In this document: piece after piece, positions 36,466 through 47,117 of the stretch
Layout of the letters: the number at the start of each line of letters is the position of its first letter
How positions within the stretch are numbered: position 1 is the first letter of the stretch
Origin: an uncultured Paracoccaceae bacterium
Lineage (GTDB): Bacteria > Pseudomonadota > Alphaproteobacteria > Rhodobacterales > Rhodobacteraceae
DNA length: 64,000 nt
Direction of reading: 5' to 3'
Assembly: GCA_947500825.1 (NCBI GenBank)
Contig: CANMTR010000001.1
Span: 62,001 to 126,000, forward strand
Made by a program: the position numbers and the translations under genes
The notes under the pieces: generated by a model
What the model was told of the DNA's origin: nothing
The model's input: only the letters and a program-made list of their open reading frames with translations
Databases searched by the model: none

Positions 36466-37425
36466 ATGGCCGCCGCCGATCCCACCAAGACCAGGACAGG
36501 GGGCACCCCCCCCGAAGACGGCCGCAGGGCGTCCGACCCGTTCGGCACGGCCGAGTTCCAGGACAAGCTCGAACGGGCGCGGCAGCGACGCGCCAAGGCG
36601 CTCGGCCAGTCGACCCCCGATCCCGCGGAGCCCCCCGAGTCCCCCGCCCCCGACGTGGTCCCCGACCCGGTTCCAGAAGCCGAGCCGCGGCCCGCGCTCG
36701 AATCCAACGATCCGGCCCCCCGGCCGCCGCTCCTCGTCCTCGGCGCCGCGGCCAGGCCCGCCCCCGCCGAACCCGAAGCCGAACCCGCCCCCGCCCCGGC
36801 GGCCCCGCTCACCGCCCCTCGCCGCTCCGGCGCGCGCAGGGCGCGCGCGCCGCGCCGTGGCCGCCGGGTCCTCGCAGTCTGGATCGTCGCGCTGACGGGC
36901 GCGGCGACCGTCGCGAGCCTCGTCGTCGCCCTGCGGTCGGCGCCCCCGACGCCCACACCGGACCCGCTCCCGGTCCGCGATTTCGCCGTCGACTCCACCG
37001 CGCCCGAGGGTCCCGTCCCGCCCCAGGGCGTTCCCACCCCCGAGGCGCCCGCGATGCCGAGTGCGGAGGGCGCCCCCGCCGGGCCGGGCCCGGCGCCGGA
37101 GACACCCGCCGTGCCGGTCCTCGCGCCACCGCCCGAGCCGCCATCGCCTGCACTGGCGGAGTGGGCCGACACGCCCGTGCGCCTCCTGGGGATCGGGGAC
37201 GGGTCCGAGGTCGCCTCGGGTCTGCGCGAAGCGGGGCTGGAGAAGGTCACCGCCCGCGCGGTGGATTTCACGCCCGCCACCAGCGTCGTGCGGTTCTTCG
37301 ACGCGGCCGACAGGCCGCTGGCCACGGCGCTGGCGGAGCGCGTGGGGGCAGAGGTGCAGGATCTGACGAGTTACGATCCGCCGCCCGAGGCGCCCGGGGT
37401 CGAGGTCTGGCTGGCCGCGCCCTGA
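36466..37425 (+). CDS. Single-pass envelope protein, Pro/Ala-rich, LytR_C-like end
   Basis: The 319-residue protein starts at ATG 36466. It has a proline-, glutamate- and alanine-rich cytoplasmic region (1-120), a basic patch (RRSGARRARAPRRGRR), one membrane helix (VLAVWIVALTGAATVASLVVAL), a second Pro-rich linker and a C-terminal domain of about 85 residues with PVRLLGIGDGSEVASGLREA and TSVVRFFDAADRPLATALAE. That domain resembles the LytR C-terminal (LytR_C) pattern seen in envelope proteins. Function unknown; it may span the envelope and bind cell-wall or partner proteins. No Shine-Dalgarno stands out, so the start is not certain. Confidence 0.6.
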   Translation: MAAADPTKTRTGGTPPEDGRRASDPFGTAEFQDKLERARQRRAKALGQSTPDPAEPPESPAPDVVPDPVPEAEPRPALESNDPAPRPPLLVLGAAARPAPAEPEAEPAPAPAAPLTAPRRSGARRARAPRRGRRVLAVWIVALTGAATVASLVVALRSAPPTPTPDPLPVRDFAVDSTAPEGPVPPQGVPTPEAPAMPSAEGAPAGPGPAPETPAVPVLAPPPEPPSPALAEWADTPVRLLGIGDGSEVASGLREAGLEKVTARAVDFTPATSVVRFFDAADRPLATALAERVGAEVQDLTSYDPPPEAPGVEVWLAAP

Positions 37426-37430
37426 CGGGC

Positions 37431-38552
37431 TCAGTTGGTGGGCGGTGCCAGGCCGCCGGACAGGGACACGACCACCTCGCCGGGGACGAGCACGGGCGCC
37501 GAACCCGGTGTCGCCGCCTCGGCGCCGAGGCCGGGCAGGATGCCCGCGATCCGCGCCGCCAGTTCCGCGTCGGTCTCGAAGGCGTAACGCACGGCCGTTT
37601 CCTCGACGGGCGCCTCGACGGCCGCGATCCGTGACAGGATGCCGTTGCGGGCCAGCGCGGTGCCCAGGGCCTGCGCCAGGCGCCGGGCATCCGCGTCCTC
37701 GGCGCCCACCTCGAACCGCACCGCGCCCTCGGGCAAGGGGGCGTCGATCCCGGTCTCGATCGCCGCCCAGGGCGACGCGGCGTAGGTCGTGCCCTCCGCC
37801 CCCAGGCGCAGCACGCGCCACGCGTGGCGCGCCTCCGCCCGGTCCAGCGGCACCGAGGCGGCCGACCCGGGCGTCTCCGTGGGCACGGCGAGTCGTCCGG
37901 TGTCCTCCGCCCCCGGCAGTTCCGCGATCTGAACGATGAAGGGCCCGTCGGACCCGTCCGGTGCCGCGGTCCAGACCAGTTCCGCGCGCGCGGTGTCGTC
38001 CGGCAGGTCCACGCGGAACCCGCCCTGAACGTCCGGCCGCGCCACGCCGTCGCCGGTGTCGGGCGCGTCGATCCGCGTCAGCGCGTCACCGGCTGCCGGC
38101 ACCGCGTCGGAGGCCTCGTCCAGCCAATAGCGGGCCAGGCGCCCGTTCTGCGCCACGCCGGATCCTCCCAGGTAGAGAAGACCCAGGTTGTAGGCCGCGC
38201 GCGGCACCCCGTTCGCGGCCGCCCGCCCGTACCACACGGCGGCGGCGCGCGCGTCCGGGTCCCGCACGGTGCCCGCGTCGATCATCACCGCGACGTTGAA
38301 CTGCGCCTCCGCGTGGCCTGCATCCGCCGCGCCGAGATAGTGGCGAAAGGCGCGCACCGGGTCGCGCGGCACTCCCAGCCCGAGGTCGTAGAGGACGCCG
38401 AGGTTGAACTCCGCGTCCCGGTCCCCGGCCTCGGCCGCCTCCTGCCACAGCTCCCGCGCGACGAGGTATTCGCCGTTCGCGAAGGCGTCGTCGGCCGTCT
38501 GGGCAAGGGCCGGCCCCGCGAGGAGCGCAGCCAGAAGGGCGAGTGCGCGCAT
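37431..38552 (-). CDS. Secreted Sel1-repeat protein
   Basis: This 373-residue protein begins with a signal peptide (MRALALLAALLAGPALAQ). Three Sel1-like (TPR-type) repeats follow at about 25-150, for example DAEFNLGVLYDLGLGVPRD and AAYNLGLLYLGGSGVAQNG. The second half has no repeat; its last 90 residues again show the A-VRYAFETDAELAARIAG pattern similar to the end of the convergent neighbour. Sel1 proteins act as periplasmic scaffolds. The two genes end 6 bp apart. The exact role is unknown. Confidence 0.75.
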   Translation of the reverse strand: MRALALLAALLAGPALAQTADDAFANGEYLVARELWQEAAEAGDRDAEFNLGVLYDLGLGVPRDPVRAFRHYLGAADAGHAEAQFNVAVMIDAGTVRDPDARAAAVWYGRAAANGVPRAAYNLGLLYLGGSGVAQNGRLARYWLDEASDAVPAAGDALTRIDAPDTGDGVARPDVQGGFRVDLPDDTARAELVWTAAPDGSDGPFIVQIAELPGAEDTGRLAVPTETPGSAASVPLDRAEARHAWRVLRLGAEGTTYAASPWAAIETGIDAPLPEGAVRFEVGAEDADARRLAQALGTALARNGILSRIAAVEAPVEETAVRYAFETDAELAARIAGILPGLGAEAATPGSAPVLVPGEVVVSLSGGLAPPTN

Positions 38553-38559
38553 GTCCGCC

Positions 38560-39234
38560 TCAGCGCCAGGTGATCTCGACGACGCGGTTCTCGCTCTCGG
38601 ACACGCCCGGCCCGGTCTCCACGGGCAGCTCGGTCGTGCCCAGGCCCGTCACCTGCAGGCGGTCCACCGGGATGCCCCGGTCCTCCAGCCCCTCGGCCAC
38701 CGCGCGGGCCCGCGACAGCGACAGGTCGAGGTTGACCTCGGCCGGCCCCGTCGTGTCCGCGCCGCCCGACAGGATCATGACATAGGGGTTGCCCTCGCGG
38801 AAAAGCCGCGCGGCCTGGTCCAGCACTTCGGCCTGCTGCGATCCCAATGCGGCCTGTCCCGTCTCGAAGAAGACGCGCAGCGCCTCCTGCTCCTGGGGTG
38901 CCTCGTCGCTCGCCTGCTCCTGGGAGCCCTGGGCCGAACTGTCCTGTGCGGTCTCGTTCTGCCCCTGGGGGTCCTCGGGCTGCTGGCCGCTCTGGGCCTG
39001 CGACGGGTTCGTTTCCGTGGCGCTGTCCTGGCCTTGCGTCGGCTGCGCGTCTTCGCCCTGCGCCTGCGTGGTCCCGCCCTGATCCTGGGACGGCTCCCGG
39101 GTCAGGTCGTCGACCTCGGGCACCTGGCTGTTCTGCTGGCCCGATGGGGCGCCGCCGTCGCTTGCCTCCTGGGCGAAGGCCGGCGCGGCGGGGGCGAGAA
39201 GGGCGATGACGGGAAGTACCTTGACGAGACGCAT
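38560..39234 (-). CDS. OmpA family protein with Gln/Ser-rich linker
   Basis: The 224-residue protein has a signal peptide (MRLVKVLPVIALLAPAAPAFAQ), a low-complexity region of about 90 residues rich in Q, S, E and G, and a C-terminal OmpA-like peptidoglycan-binding domain (about 115-224) with VFFETGQAALGSQQAEVL, LSLSRARAVAEGL and ESENRVVEI. AGGAG eight bases upstream fixes the ATG at 39234. It would tether to peptidoglycan in the periplasm. It precedes the Sel1 gene on the same strand by 7 bp, so the two are probably cotranscribed. Confidence 0.87.
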   Translation of the reverse strand: MRLVKVLPVIALLAPAAPAFAQEASDGGAPSGQQNSQVPEVDDLTREPSQDQGGTTQAQGEDAQPTQGQDSATETNPSQAQSGQQPEDPQGQNETAQDSSAQGSQEQASDEAPQEQEALRVFFETGQAALGSQQAEVLDQAARLFREGNPYVMILSGGADTTGPAEVNLDLSLSRARAVAEGLEDRGIPVDRLQVTGLGTTELPVETGPGVSESENRVVEITWR

Positions 39235-39347
39235 TCTGTGCTCCTGTGGTCGGACCCTTCTGGGTCGCGGGCGGTGTCGGGCGCGGGCTGTGCCCGCCAT
39301 GATAGGGTTAACACCATAACGGCGCGACACGCCCGACGGGTCCGTGA

Positions 39348-39746
39348 CTACAACCAGTCGCGCAGGATCGGGATCAGCGGCAGGTCCGCGGCGGGCATGG
39401 GAAAGTCGCGCAAGGCGGCGGGCCGGGCCCAGGCCAGGTCCTGCCCCTCTCGCGGGACGGGCGTGCCCTCCCACTTGCGGCAGGCGAAGAGGGGCATGAG
39501 GAGGTGGAAGTCGTCGTAGGTGTGGCTGGCGAAGGTCAGCGGCGCCAGGCAGCTCTCCCATGTGCCGATGCCCAGCTCCTCGTCGAGCTCGCGGATCAGC
39601 GCCGCCTCGGGCCGCTCGCCCGCCTCGACCTTGCCGCCCGGAAACTCCCACAGCCCGGCCATGGCCTTCCCCTCGGGCCGCTTCGCCAGCAGCACCCGCC
39701 CGTCGCGGTCGATCAGCGCCACGGCCGAGACCAGGACCAGCTTCAA
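39348..39746 (-). CDS. mutT: 8-oxo-dGTP diphosphatase MutT
   Basis: The 132-residue Nudix enzyme removes oxidised 8-oxo-dGTP from the nucleotide pool. The Nudix box is GGKVEAGERPEAALIRELDE followed by ELGI. LLAKRPEGKAMAGLWEFPGGK and FASHTYDDFHLLMPLF are typical for MutT. The gene overlaps argJ by 4 bases and therefore is the last of a ppi-argJ-mutT operon on the minus strand. The length is standard. Confidence 0.92.
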   Translation of the reverse strand: MKLVLVSAVALIDRDGRVLLAKRPEGKAMAGLWEFPGGKVEAGERPEAALIRELDEELGIGTWESCLAPLTFASHTYDDFHLLMPLFACRKWEGTPVPREGQDLAWARPAALRDFPMPAADLPLIPILRDWL

Positions 39747-40960
39747 GAGCGGTAGTCCGCGTTAATTTGGATATAGCCGTGGGTCAGGTCGCAGGTCCAC
39801 ATGGTCGCCGTGCCGTTCCCCAGCCCCAAGTCCACCCCGATCGTCAGCTCGGAGCCTTCCATGTAGGCCGCCCCGTCCTCCTCGCGGTAGCCGGGCGCGA
39901 CCCAGCCGTTCTCGGCCACGAGGATGTCGCCGAACCGGATCGTCAGCCGGTCGCGGTCCGCCGCCGCGCCCGACTTGCCCACCGCCATGACCACGCGGCC
40001 CCAGTTCGGGTCCTGTCCCGCGATGGCGGTCTTCACCAGCGGCGAGTTGGCGATGGCGCCGGCGACCAGGCGCGCGTCGGCCTCGGTCTCGGCGCCGGTC
40101 ACGGCCACCTCGACGAACTTGGTGGCCCCCTCGCCGTCGCGCACCACCTGGTGGGCGAGGTCCAGCATCACCTCGTGGAGCGCGGCCTCGAACGGACCCC
40201 CGCGCCGGTCCACCCGCGCCGAGCGCGCGGTGGCGGCGAGCATCAGCGTGTCCGAGGTGGAGGTGTCTCCGTCCACCGTGATGCGGTTGAACGTCACCTC
40301 CGTCAGCTCCGACAGCATCTCCTGCAGCAGCGGCCGGTCTACCTCCGCGTCGGTGAAGATGTAGACGAGCATCGTTCCCATGTCGGGCGCGACCATGCCC
40401 GACCCCTTGGCGATGCCCGCGATCCGCACCTCGCGGCCGTCCATGTCGATCACCCGCGCCGATCCCTTGGGGAAGGTGTCGGTGGTCATGATCGCGCGCG
40501 CCGCGCGCTCCAGCCCGCCGGGGGCAAGGTCCGCCGCCAGGTCCGCCACCACCGCGGTGATCCGCCCGTCCGGCAGGGGCTCCCCGATCACGCCCGTGGA
40601 GGCGGTGAAGACGCGGGCCTCCCCCGCGCCCGTGGCCTTCGCCACCCCGGCGCAGATCCGCGCCACCGCCTCCTCGCCGCCCCTGCCGGTGAAGGCGTTG
40701 GAATTGCCCGAGTTGACCAGGATCGCCGTTGGCCCGTCGCCCTCCCCGGCGATCTTGGCCTCGCAGTCGCGCACCGGCGCCGAACGGGTGGAGGAGCGGG
40801 TGAACACGCCCGCCACCCGTGCGCCGGGCTCCAGCAGCGCCAGCATCACGTCGGTGCGCCCCGGGTAGCGCACGCCGGCCGCGCCGGCGGCCACGCTGAG
40901 GCCCGCGATGTCGGGAAGGTCGGGAAAGGCGGCGGGGGCGAGGGGGGAAAGGGGCGCCAT
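39743..40960 (-). CDS. argJ: Bifunctional ornithine acetyltransferase/N-acetylglutamate synthase
   Basis: ArgJ transfers the acetyl group from N-acetylornithine to glutamate and so makes the arginine pathway cyclic. The 405-residue proenzyme cleaves itself before a threonine to give two chains; the site is readable as KGSGMVAPDMGTMLVYIFTD, with Gly-Thr where many relatives have Ala-Thr. The TRSSTRSAPVRDCE segment and NSGNSNAFTGRGG are also conserved. It sits one base after the ppi stop and overlaps mutT. Confidence 0.96.
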   Translation of the reverse strand: MAPLSPLAPAAFPDLPDIAGLSVAAGAAGVRYPGRTDVMLALLEPGARVAGVFTRSSTRSAPVRDCEAKIAGEGDGPTAILVNSGNSNAFTGRGGEEAVARICAGVAKATGAGEARVFTASTGVIGEPLPDGRITAVVADLAADLAPGGLERAARAIMTTDTFPKGSARVIDMDGREVRIAGIAKGSGMVAPDMGTMLVYIFTDAEVDRPLLQEMLSELTEVTFNRITVDGDTSTSDTLMLAATARSARVDRRGGPFEAALHEVMLDLAHQVVRDGEGATKFVEVAVTGAETEADARLVAGAIANSPLVKTAIAGQDPNWGRVVMAVGKSGAAADRDRLTIRFGDILVAENGWVAPGYREEDGAAYMEGSELTIGVDLGLGNGTATMWTCDLTHGYIQINADYRS

Positions 40961-40961
40961 G

Positions 40962-41786
40962 TCAGTCCAGGATCGTCTCGTCGGCCAGGGCCGCGGGGTC
41001 GATCTCCGTCTCCGGGCGCTCGACCTCGGTCCCCTCCATGATCTCCTCCACCGCCGCCGTCACGGCCGCCTCCTGCAGGCTGCGCTCCACCTCGGCGCGC
41101 ACGTCCTCGAGCGCGGGCGCCTCGTTCTCGCGCCGGTCGTTGAGCCGGATCACGTGCCAGCCGAACTGCGTCTCGACCGGCCCGGCGATGTCGCCGGGGG
41201 CCATGTCCTGCACCGCCTGGTCGAAGGCGGGCACCATCTCGCCGGGGCCGAACCAGCCCAGGGCGCCGCCCTGGGGCCCCGAGGGCCCGGTCGATTCCGC
41301 CCGCGCCAGCTCGGCGAAGTCCGCGCCCTCGTCGAGACGGGCGATCAGGTCCTGCGCCTCGGCCTCGCTCTCCACCAGGATGTGGGAGGCGTCGTATTGC
41401 GGCTGTCCCTCCGTGGCGCCGTAGAGGCGCTCGTATTCGGCGGCGACCGCGTCCTCGGTCAGCGCCGACTCGATCCGCCCCGCCAGGAGCTGGCTCGACA
41501 GAAGCGCGCGCCGCTGGTTCTCCATCGCCAGGTCGACATAGGGCGCGGGCGCGCCGGCCGCGTCGGCCACCGCCTGCTGCTGGATGAGCTGCTCCAGGAT
41601 CGACCCGTAGAGGACCTCCGGTTCGAGCTGGTCGTACTGCTCGGGCAGGTCCTGGCGCATCGCGGCCATGTGGCCCAGCGTGATGTCGGTGCCGTTGACG
41701 GTGGCGACCACGGTGCCGGGGTCCTGGGCGGCGGCGGGCAGGGCGCCCGCGGCCACAATGGCCAGTCCGGCGGCGAACTTGTTCAT
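40962..41786 (-). CDS. Periplasmic PpiC-type peptidyl-prolyl isomerase (parvulin)
   Basis: The 274-residue protein has a signal peptide (MNKFAAGLAIVAAGALPAAAQ), an N-terminal helical chaperone-like part and a parvulin rotamase domain (about 125-220) with ASHILVESEAEAQDLIARL, GALGWFGPGEMVPAF and GWHVIRL. Parvulins of this type help outer-membrane protein folding. The start at 41786 is supported by AAAGGA upstream. It is divergent from secA with 167 bp between start codons, which places its promoter and that of secA in the same spacer. Confidence 0.9.
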   Translation of the reverse strand: MNKFAAGLAIVAAGALPAAAQDPGTVVATVNGTDITLGHMAAMRQDLPEQYDQLEPEVLYGSILEQLIQQQAVADAAGAPAPYVDLAMENQRRALLSSQLLAGRIESALTEDAVAAEYERLYGATEGQPQYDASHILVESEAEAQDLIARLDEGADFAELARAESTGPSGPQGGALGWFGPGEMVPAFDQAVQDMAPGDIAGPVETQFGWHVIRLNDRRENEAPALEDVRAEVERSLQEAAVTAAVEEIMEGTEVERPETEIDPAALADETILD

Positions 41787-41823
41787 GACGGCGATCCTTT
41801 CCCCCGGCGGCACGCGGCCGACG

Positions 41824-41852
41824 TTGACACTCTATCGGGCGCCCCTTACATC
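41824..41852 (+). promoter_or_regulatory. Candidate secA promoter
   Basis: TTGACA, a perfect -35 box, is followed after 17 bases by TACATC. This lies about 100 bases before the secA ATG inside the secA/ppi divergent spacer. Confidence 0.55.
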
Positions 41853-41953
41853 GCTGACAGCCTCAAAAGGGGCCCTGTCTTGCCGCCTTCCTATTCGGCA
41901 CCGACCGGCCGGGCAAGCGATCCCCTCGATAGATTGAATTGTCAGGAGAGACT

Positions 41954-44634
<2,681 letters not shown>

Positions 44635-44656
<22 letters not shown>

Positions 44657-46170
44657 CCGGAGCGCGCCTCGCCCTTCTCCTGTGGCTGGCGGCGGGGGCC
44701 GCCGCCGCGCAGGAGGTCACGCTCGCCGACGACGGCCGCCCGGTCGCCGAGGGCGAGCTTCTGGGCTACGACGGGCGCTACTACCGCCTCCTGGGCGAAT
44801 ACGGCGAGATCACCCTCGACGGCCGCGCGCTCGACTGCGCCGGTGCCGCCTGCCCGGGCCCCGACTGGGTCGAGACGGTGCGCGTCTCCGGCGAGGCGGC
44901 GATCCTCGACCGCGTTCTGCCGCCCCTCCTCGACGCCTTCGCCCTGGGCCGCGGGCTGACCCTTTCGCTCACCGAGGCCGAGGACGGGCGCCGCCTCTAC
45001 ACCTTCACCGACGAGGACGAGACGGTGGGTGTCGTGCGCCTCCATCCCACCACCTCCGCCGAGGGGATCGCCGACATCGTCGCCGACGCGGCCGACCTCG
45101 CCGTGTCGATCCGCCCCGTCCTGCCGCGCGAGGTCCGCATCGCGCGGGCCGCGGGCCGGGGCGACATCTCCGCCGCGGGGCGCAGCGCGATCCTGGGTCT
45201 CGACGCCCTGGTCCCGGTCGTGTCGGTCCGCAACCCCGTCGCCGCCATCGGCGTGACCGAGCTGCAGGGCGTGCTCGCGGGCCGGATCGACAGTTGGGCC
45301 GACCTGGGCGGCCCCGACGCCCCCATCGCCCTGCACCTGCCCGAGCCGCGCGGCGGCGCGGGCGAGGCGGTGGCGGCGCTCCTCTCTCCGGTCCCCGAGG
45401 GCGTCGCGGCGCAGACCCACGACGCGCCCGCGGCCCTCGCGGCGGCCGTGGCCGACGATCCGCTCGCCCTCGGAGTCACCTTGCGCTCGGGGATGGGCCA
45501 GGCCCAGCCCCTGGCGCTCACCGGCCCCTGCGGGACCGAGGCCAGCGTGGCCCCCTTGTCGGTCAAGACCGAGGACTATCCCCTGACGCTGCCCGCCTTC
45601 CTGGTCGCGCCCGCCCGCCGCGTCGCGCCCTTCGCCCGCGAGCTGGTCGACTACATGACCTCGCCGGTGGCCCAGCCGGTGATCCGCCGCGCCGGGCTGA
45701 TCGACCAGTTCCCCGAGGCGATCCCCTTTGCCGACCAGGGCGCGCGGCTGGGCCTGGCGATCCTCGCGGCCGAGGACCAGGCCGGCCTCGAGGGCCTGCG
45801 CCGCATGGTGGCGGACCTGTCGCGCCGCTCCCGCCTGTCCCTGTCGTTCCGGTTCGAGAACGCCTCCACCACCCTCGACGCGCAATCGGCCTCCAACGTG
45901 GCGCTCCTGGCGGATGCGCTGGAGCGCGGCCTCTTCGACGGGCGCGACCTGCTGTTCGCGGGCTTCTCGGACGGGCAGGGGGCGCCGGGCGCCAACCGCC
46001 GCCTGTCGCGCGCCCGGGCCGAGGTCGTGCGCGACGCGGTCCTCGCGCGCACCGGCGATCCGGGGGCCGAGATGTCGGTGGCCGCCTACGGCGAATCGCT
46101 GCCCATGGCCTGCGACGACACCCCCTGGGGCCGCGGCATCAACCGCCGGGTCGAGGTCTGGCTCGATTAG
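44635..46170 (+). CDS. Fusion of phosphate-binding-like (PBP) domain and OmpA domain, TTG start
   Basis: The frame following secA has no ATG. A TTG at 44635, eight bases after GGAAG, gives a good signal peptide ([25 protein letters not shown]), so I use it; the 511-residue gene then overlaps secA by 22 bp. A short N-terminal part ([18 protein letters not shown]) precedes a PstS-like periplasmic-binding domain (about 80-360; [39 protein letters not shown]). An OmpA-like domain (about 390-511; [37 protein letters not shown]) closes it. The pairing suggests a wall-anchored ligand sensor; no ABC partner is nearby. Confidence 0.8.
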
Positions 46171-47036
46171 AGATAGCCGTGGGCGCGAAAGCTGAGCGTG
46201 TCCTGCCGTCCCACGATCACGTGGTCGTGGAGCGTGATCTCCAGCACCGCGCAGGCCGCCGCGATCCGCCCCGTCATCTCGATGTCCGCCTCCGACGGCG
46301 TCGGGTCGCCCGAGGGATGGTTGTGGACCAGGATCACCGCCTTGGCGTTCAGCTCCAGCGCCCGGCGCACCACCTCTCGCGGATAGACGGGCACGTGGTC
46401 CACCGTGCCGCGCGCCTGTTCCTCGTCGGCGATCAGCGTGTTGCGCGTGTCGAGGAACAGAAGGCGGAAGCGCTCCGTCTCGGCCCGCGACAGGGTCGCG
46501 CGGAGATAGTCGAGCAGCGCGTCCCAGCCCGACACCACGGGGCGGCGCATGATCCGCGCCCGGAGCGCGCGCCGCGCCACCGCCTCCGTCACCTTCAGCT
46601 CCAGCGCCACCGACGGGCCCGCGCCCGCCACCGCCTCCAGGTCGCGCGTCGCGGCCGCCAGTACGCCGCCCAGGTCGCCGAAGCGGTCCACCAGCGCGCG
46701 GGCCAGGGGCTTCACGTCCCGGCGCGGCACCATGCGGAACAGCAGCAGCTCCAGCAATTCGTAGTCGGGCATCGGCTCCGCCCCGTGCTCCGCGAACCGC
46801 GCGCGCAGCCGCGCCCGGTGGTCGGCCAGGTAGGATGGCGCACCGCGCGGAGCGGGCGCCTCGTCGCCGCAACGCGGCGCCATCTCCCCGTCGCCGCAAG
46901 GCGGCGCCATCTCCCCGTCGCCGCAAGGCGGCGCCATCGCTCCTTCGCCGCAAGGCGGCGTGCCGGATCTGCCCCCGCCGAACGGCGGAGCCTCGTCGTC
47001 GAGAAAGGAGGGTTGGTCGGGGGAGGGGCGGGCCAT
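46167..47036 (-). CDS. radC: RadC family (JAB/MPN) protein with repeat-built N terminus
   Basis: The 289-residue protein has a RadC core: HHH-like helical part (DYELLELLLFRMVPRRDVKPLA) and a C-terminal JAB1/MPN metalloprotease-like domain with the zinc motif VHNHPSGDPTPSEAD. RadC's cellular role is unclear despite the historical DNA-repair name. Unusually, residues about 20-55 consist of a 9-residue near-repeat (GDGEMAPPC) encoded by a 27-bp tandem array. Its TAA stop interlocks by 4 bases with the TAG of the convergent PBP/OmpA gene. The ATG at 47036 is the only one before the repeats, so the N terminus is probably real but disordered. Confidence 0.87.
   Translation of the reverse strand: MARPSPDQPSFLDDEAPPFGGGRSGTPPCGEGAMAPPCGDGEMAPPCGDGEMAPRCGDEAPAPRGAPSYLADHRARLRARFAEHGAEPMPDYELLELLLFRMVPRRDVKPLARALVDRFGDLGGVLAAATRDLEAVAGAGPSVALELKVTEAVARRALRARIMRRPVVSGWDALLDYLRATLSRAETERFRLLFLDTRNTLIADEEQARGTVDHVPVYPREVVRRALELNAKAVILVHNHPSGDPTPSEADIEMTGRIAAACAVLEITLHDHVIVGRQDTLSFRAHGYL
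46864..46971. repeat. 27-bp tandem repeat with internal hairpins, inside radC
   Basis: Four units of 27 bp start at 46864, 46891, 46918 and 46945; each begins TCGCCGCAA and the last two drift at their 3' parts. Each unit carries a small inverted repeat, CGCCGC-aag-GCGGCG, and a further CGCCG/CGGCG pair follows. Being a multiple of 3 it keeps the radC frame. Confidence 0.85.
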
Positions 47037-47075
47037 GGCGCAGGATCGCCCGCACGCGCTGAAAGCGGCGTTAAC

Positions 47076-47108
47076 GCGGGCCCGGAGCGCAGGGCACCCC
47101 GGGCCCGC
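47076..47108 (-). terminator. Hairpin after dnaJ
   Basis: GCGGGCCCGG and CCGGGCCCGC are perfectly complementary 10-mers separated by 13 bases, 10 bases after the dnaJ end on the minus strand. A short AT-rich segment (GTTAACG) follows on that strand. It is probably the dnaKJ transcript end. Confidence 0.6.
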
Positions 47109-47117
47109 CGTTCCGGG

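Noticed and set aside
33555-37325. A 1,256-residue ORF on the minus strand opposite infB, and similar ones opposite mrpA (56307-60101, 1,264 residues), secA (41942-44641) and the ABC genes (19584-22667)
   Set aside because: They are antisense shadows in very GC-rich DNA: low-complexity Arg/Gly/Asp/His composition, no domains, and they cross several well-identified genes.
46864-46971. The radC repeats as a CRISPR or REP cluster outside genes
   Set aside because: The array is in frame with RadC, the unit is a multiple of three, and the downstream RadC domain is complete.
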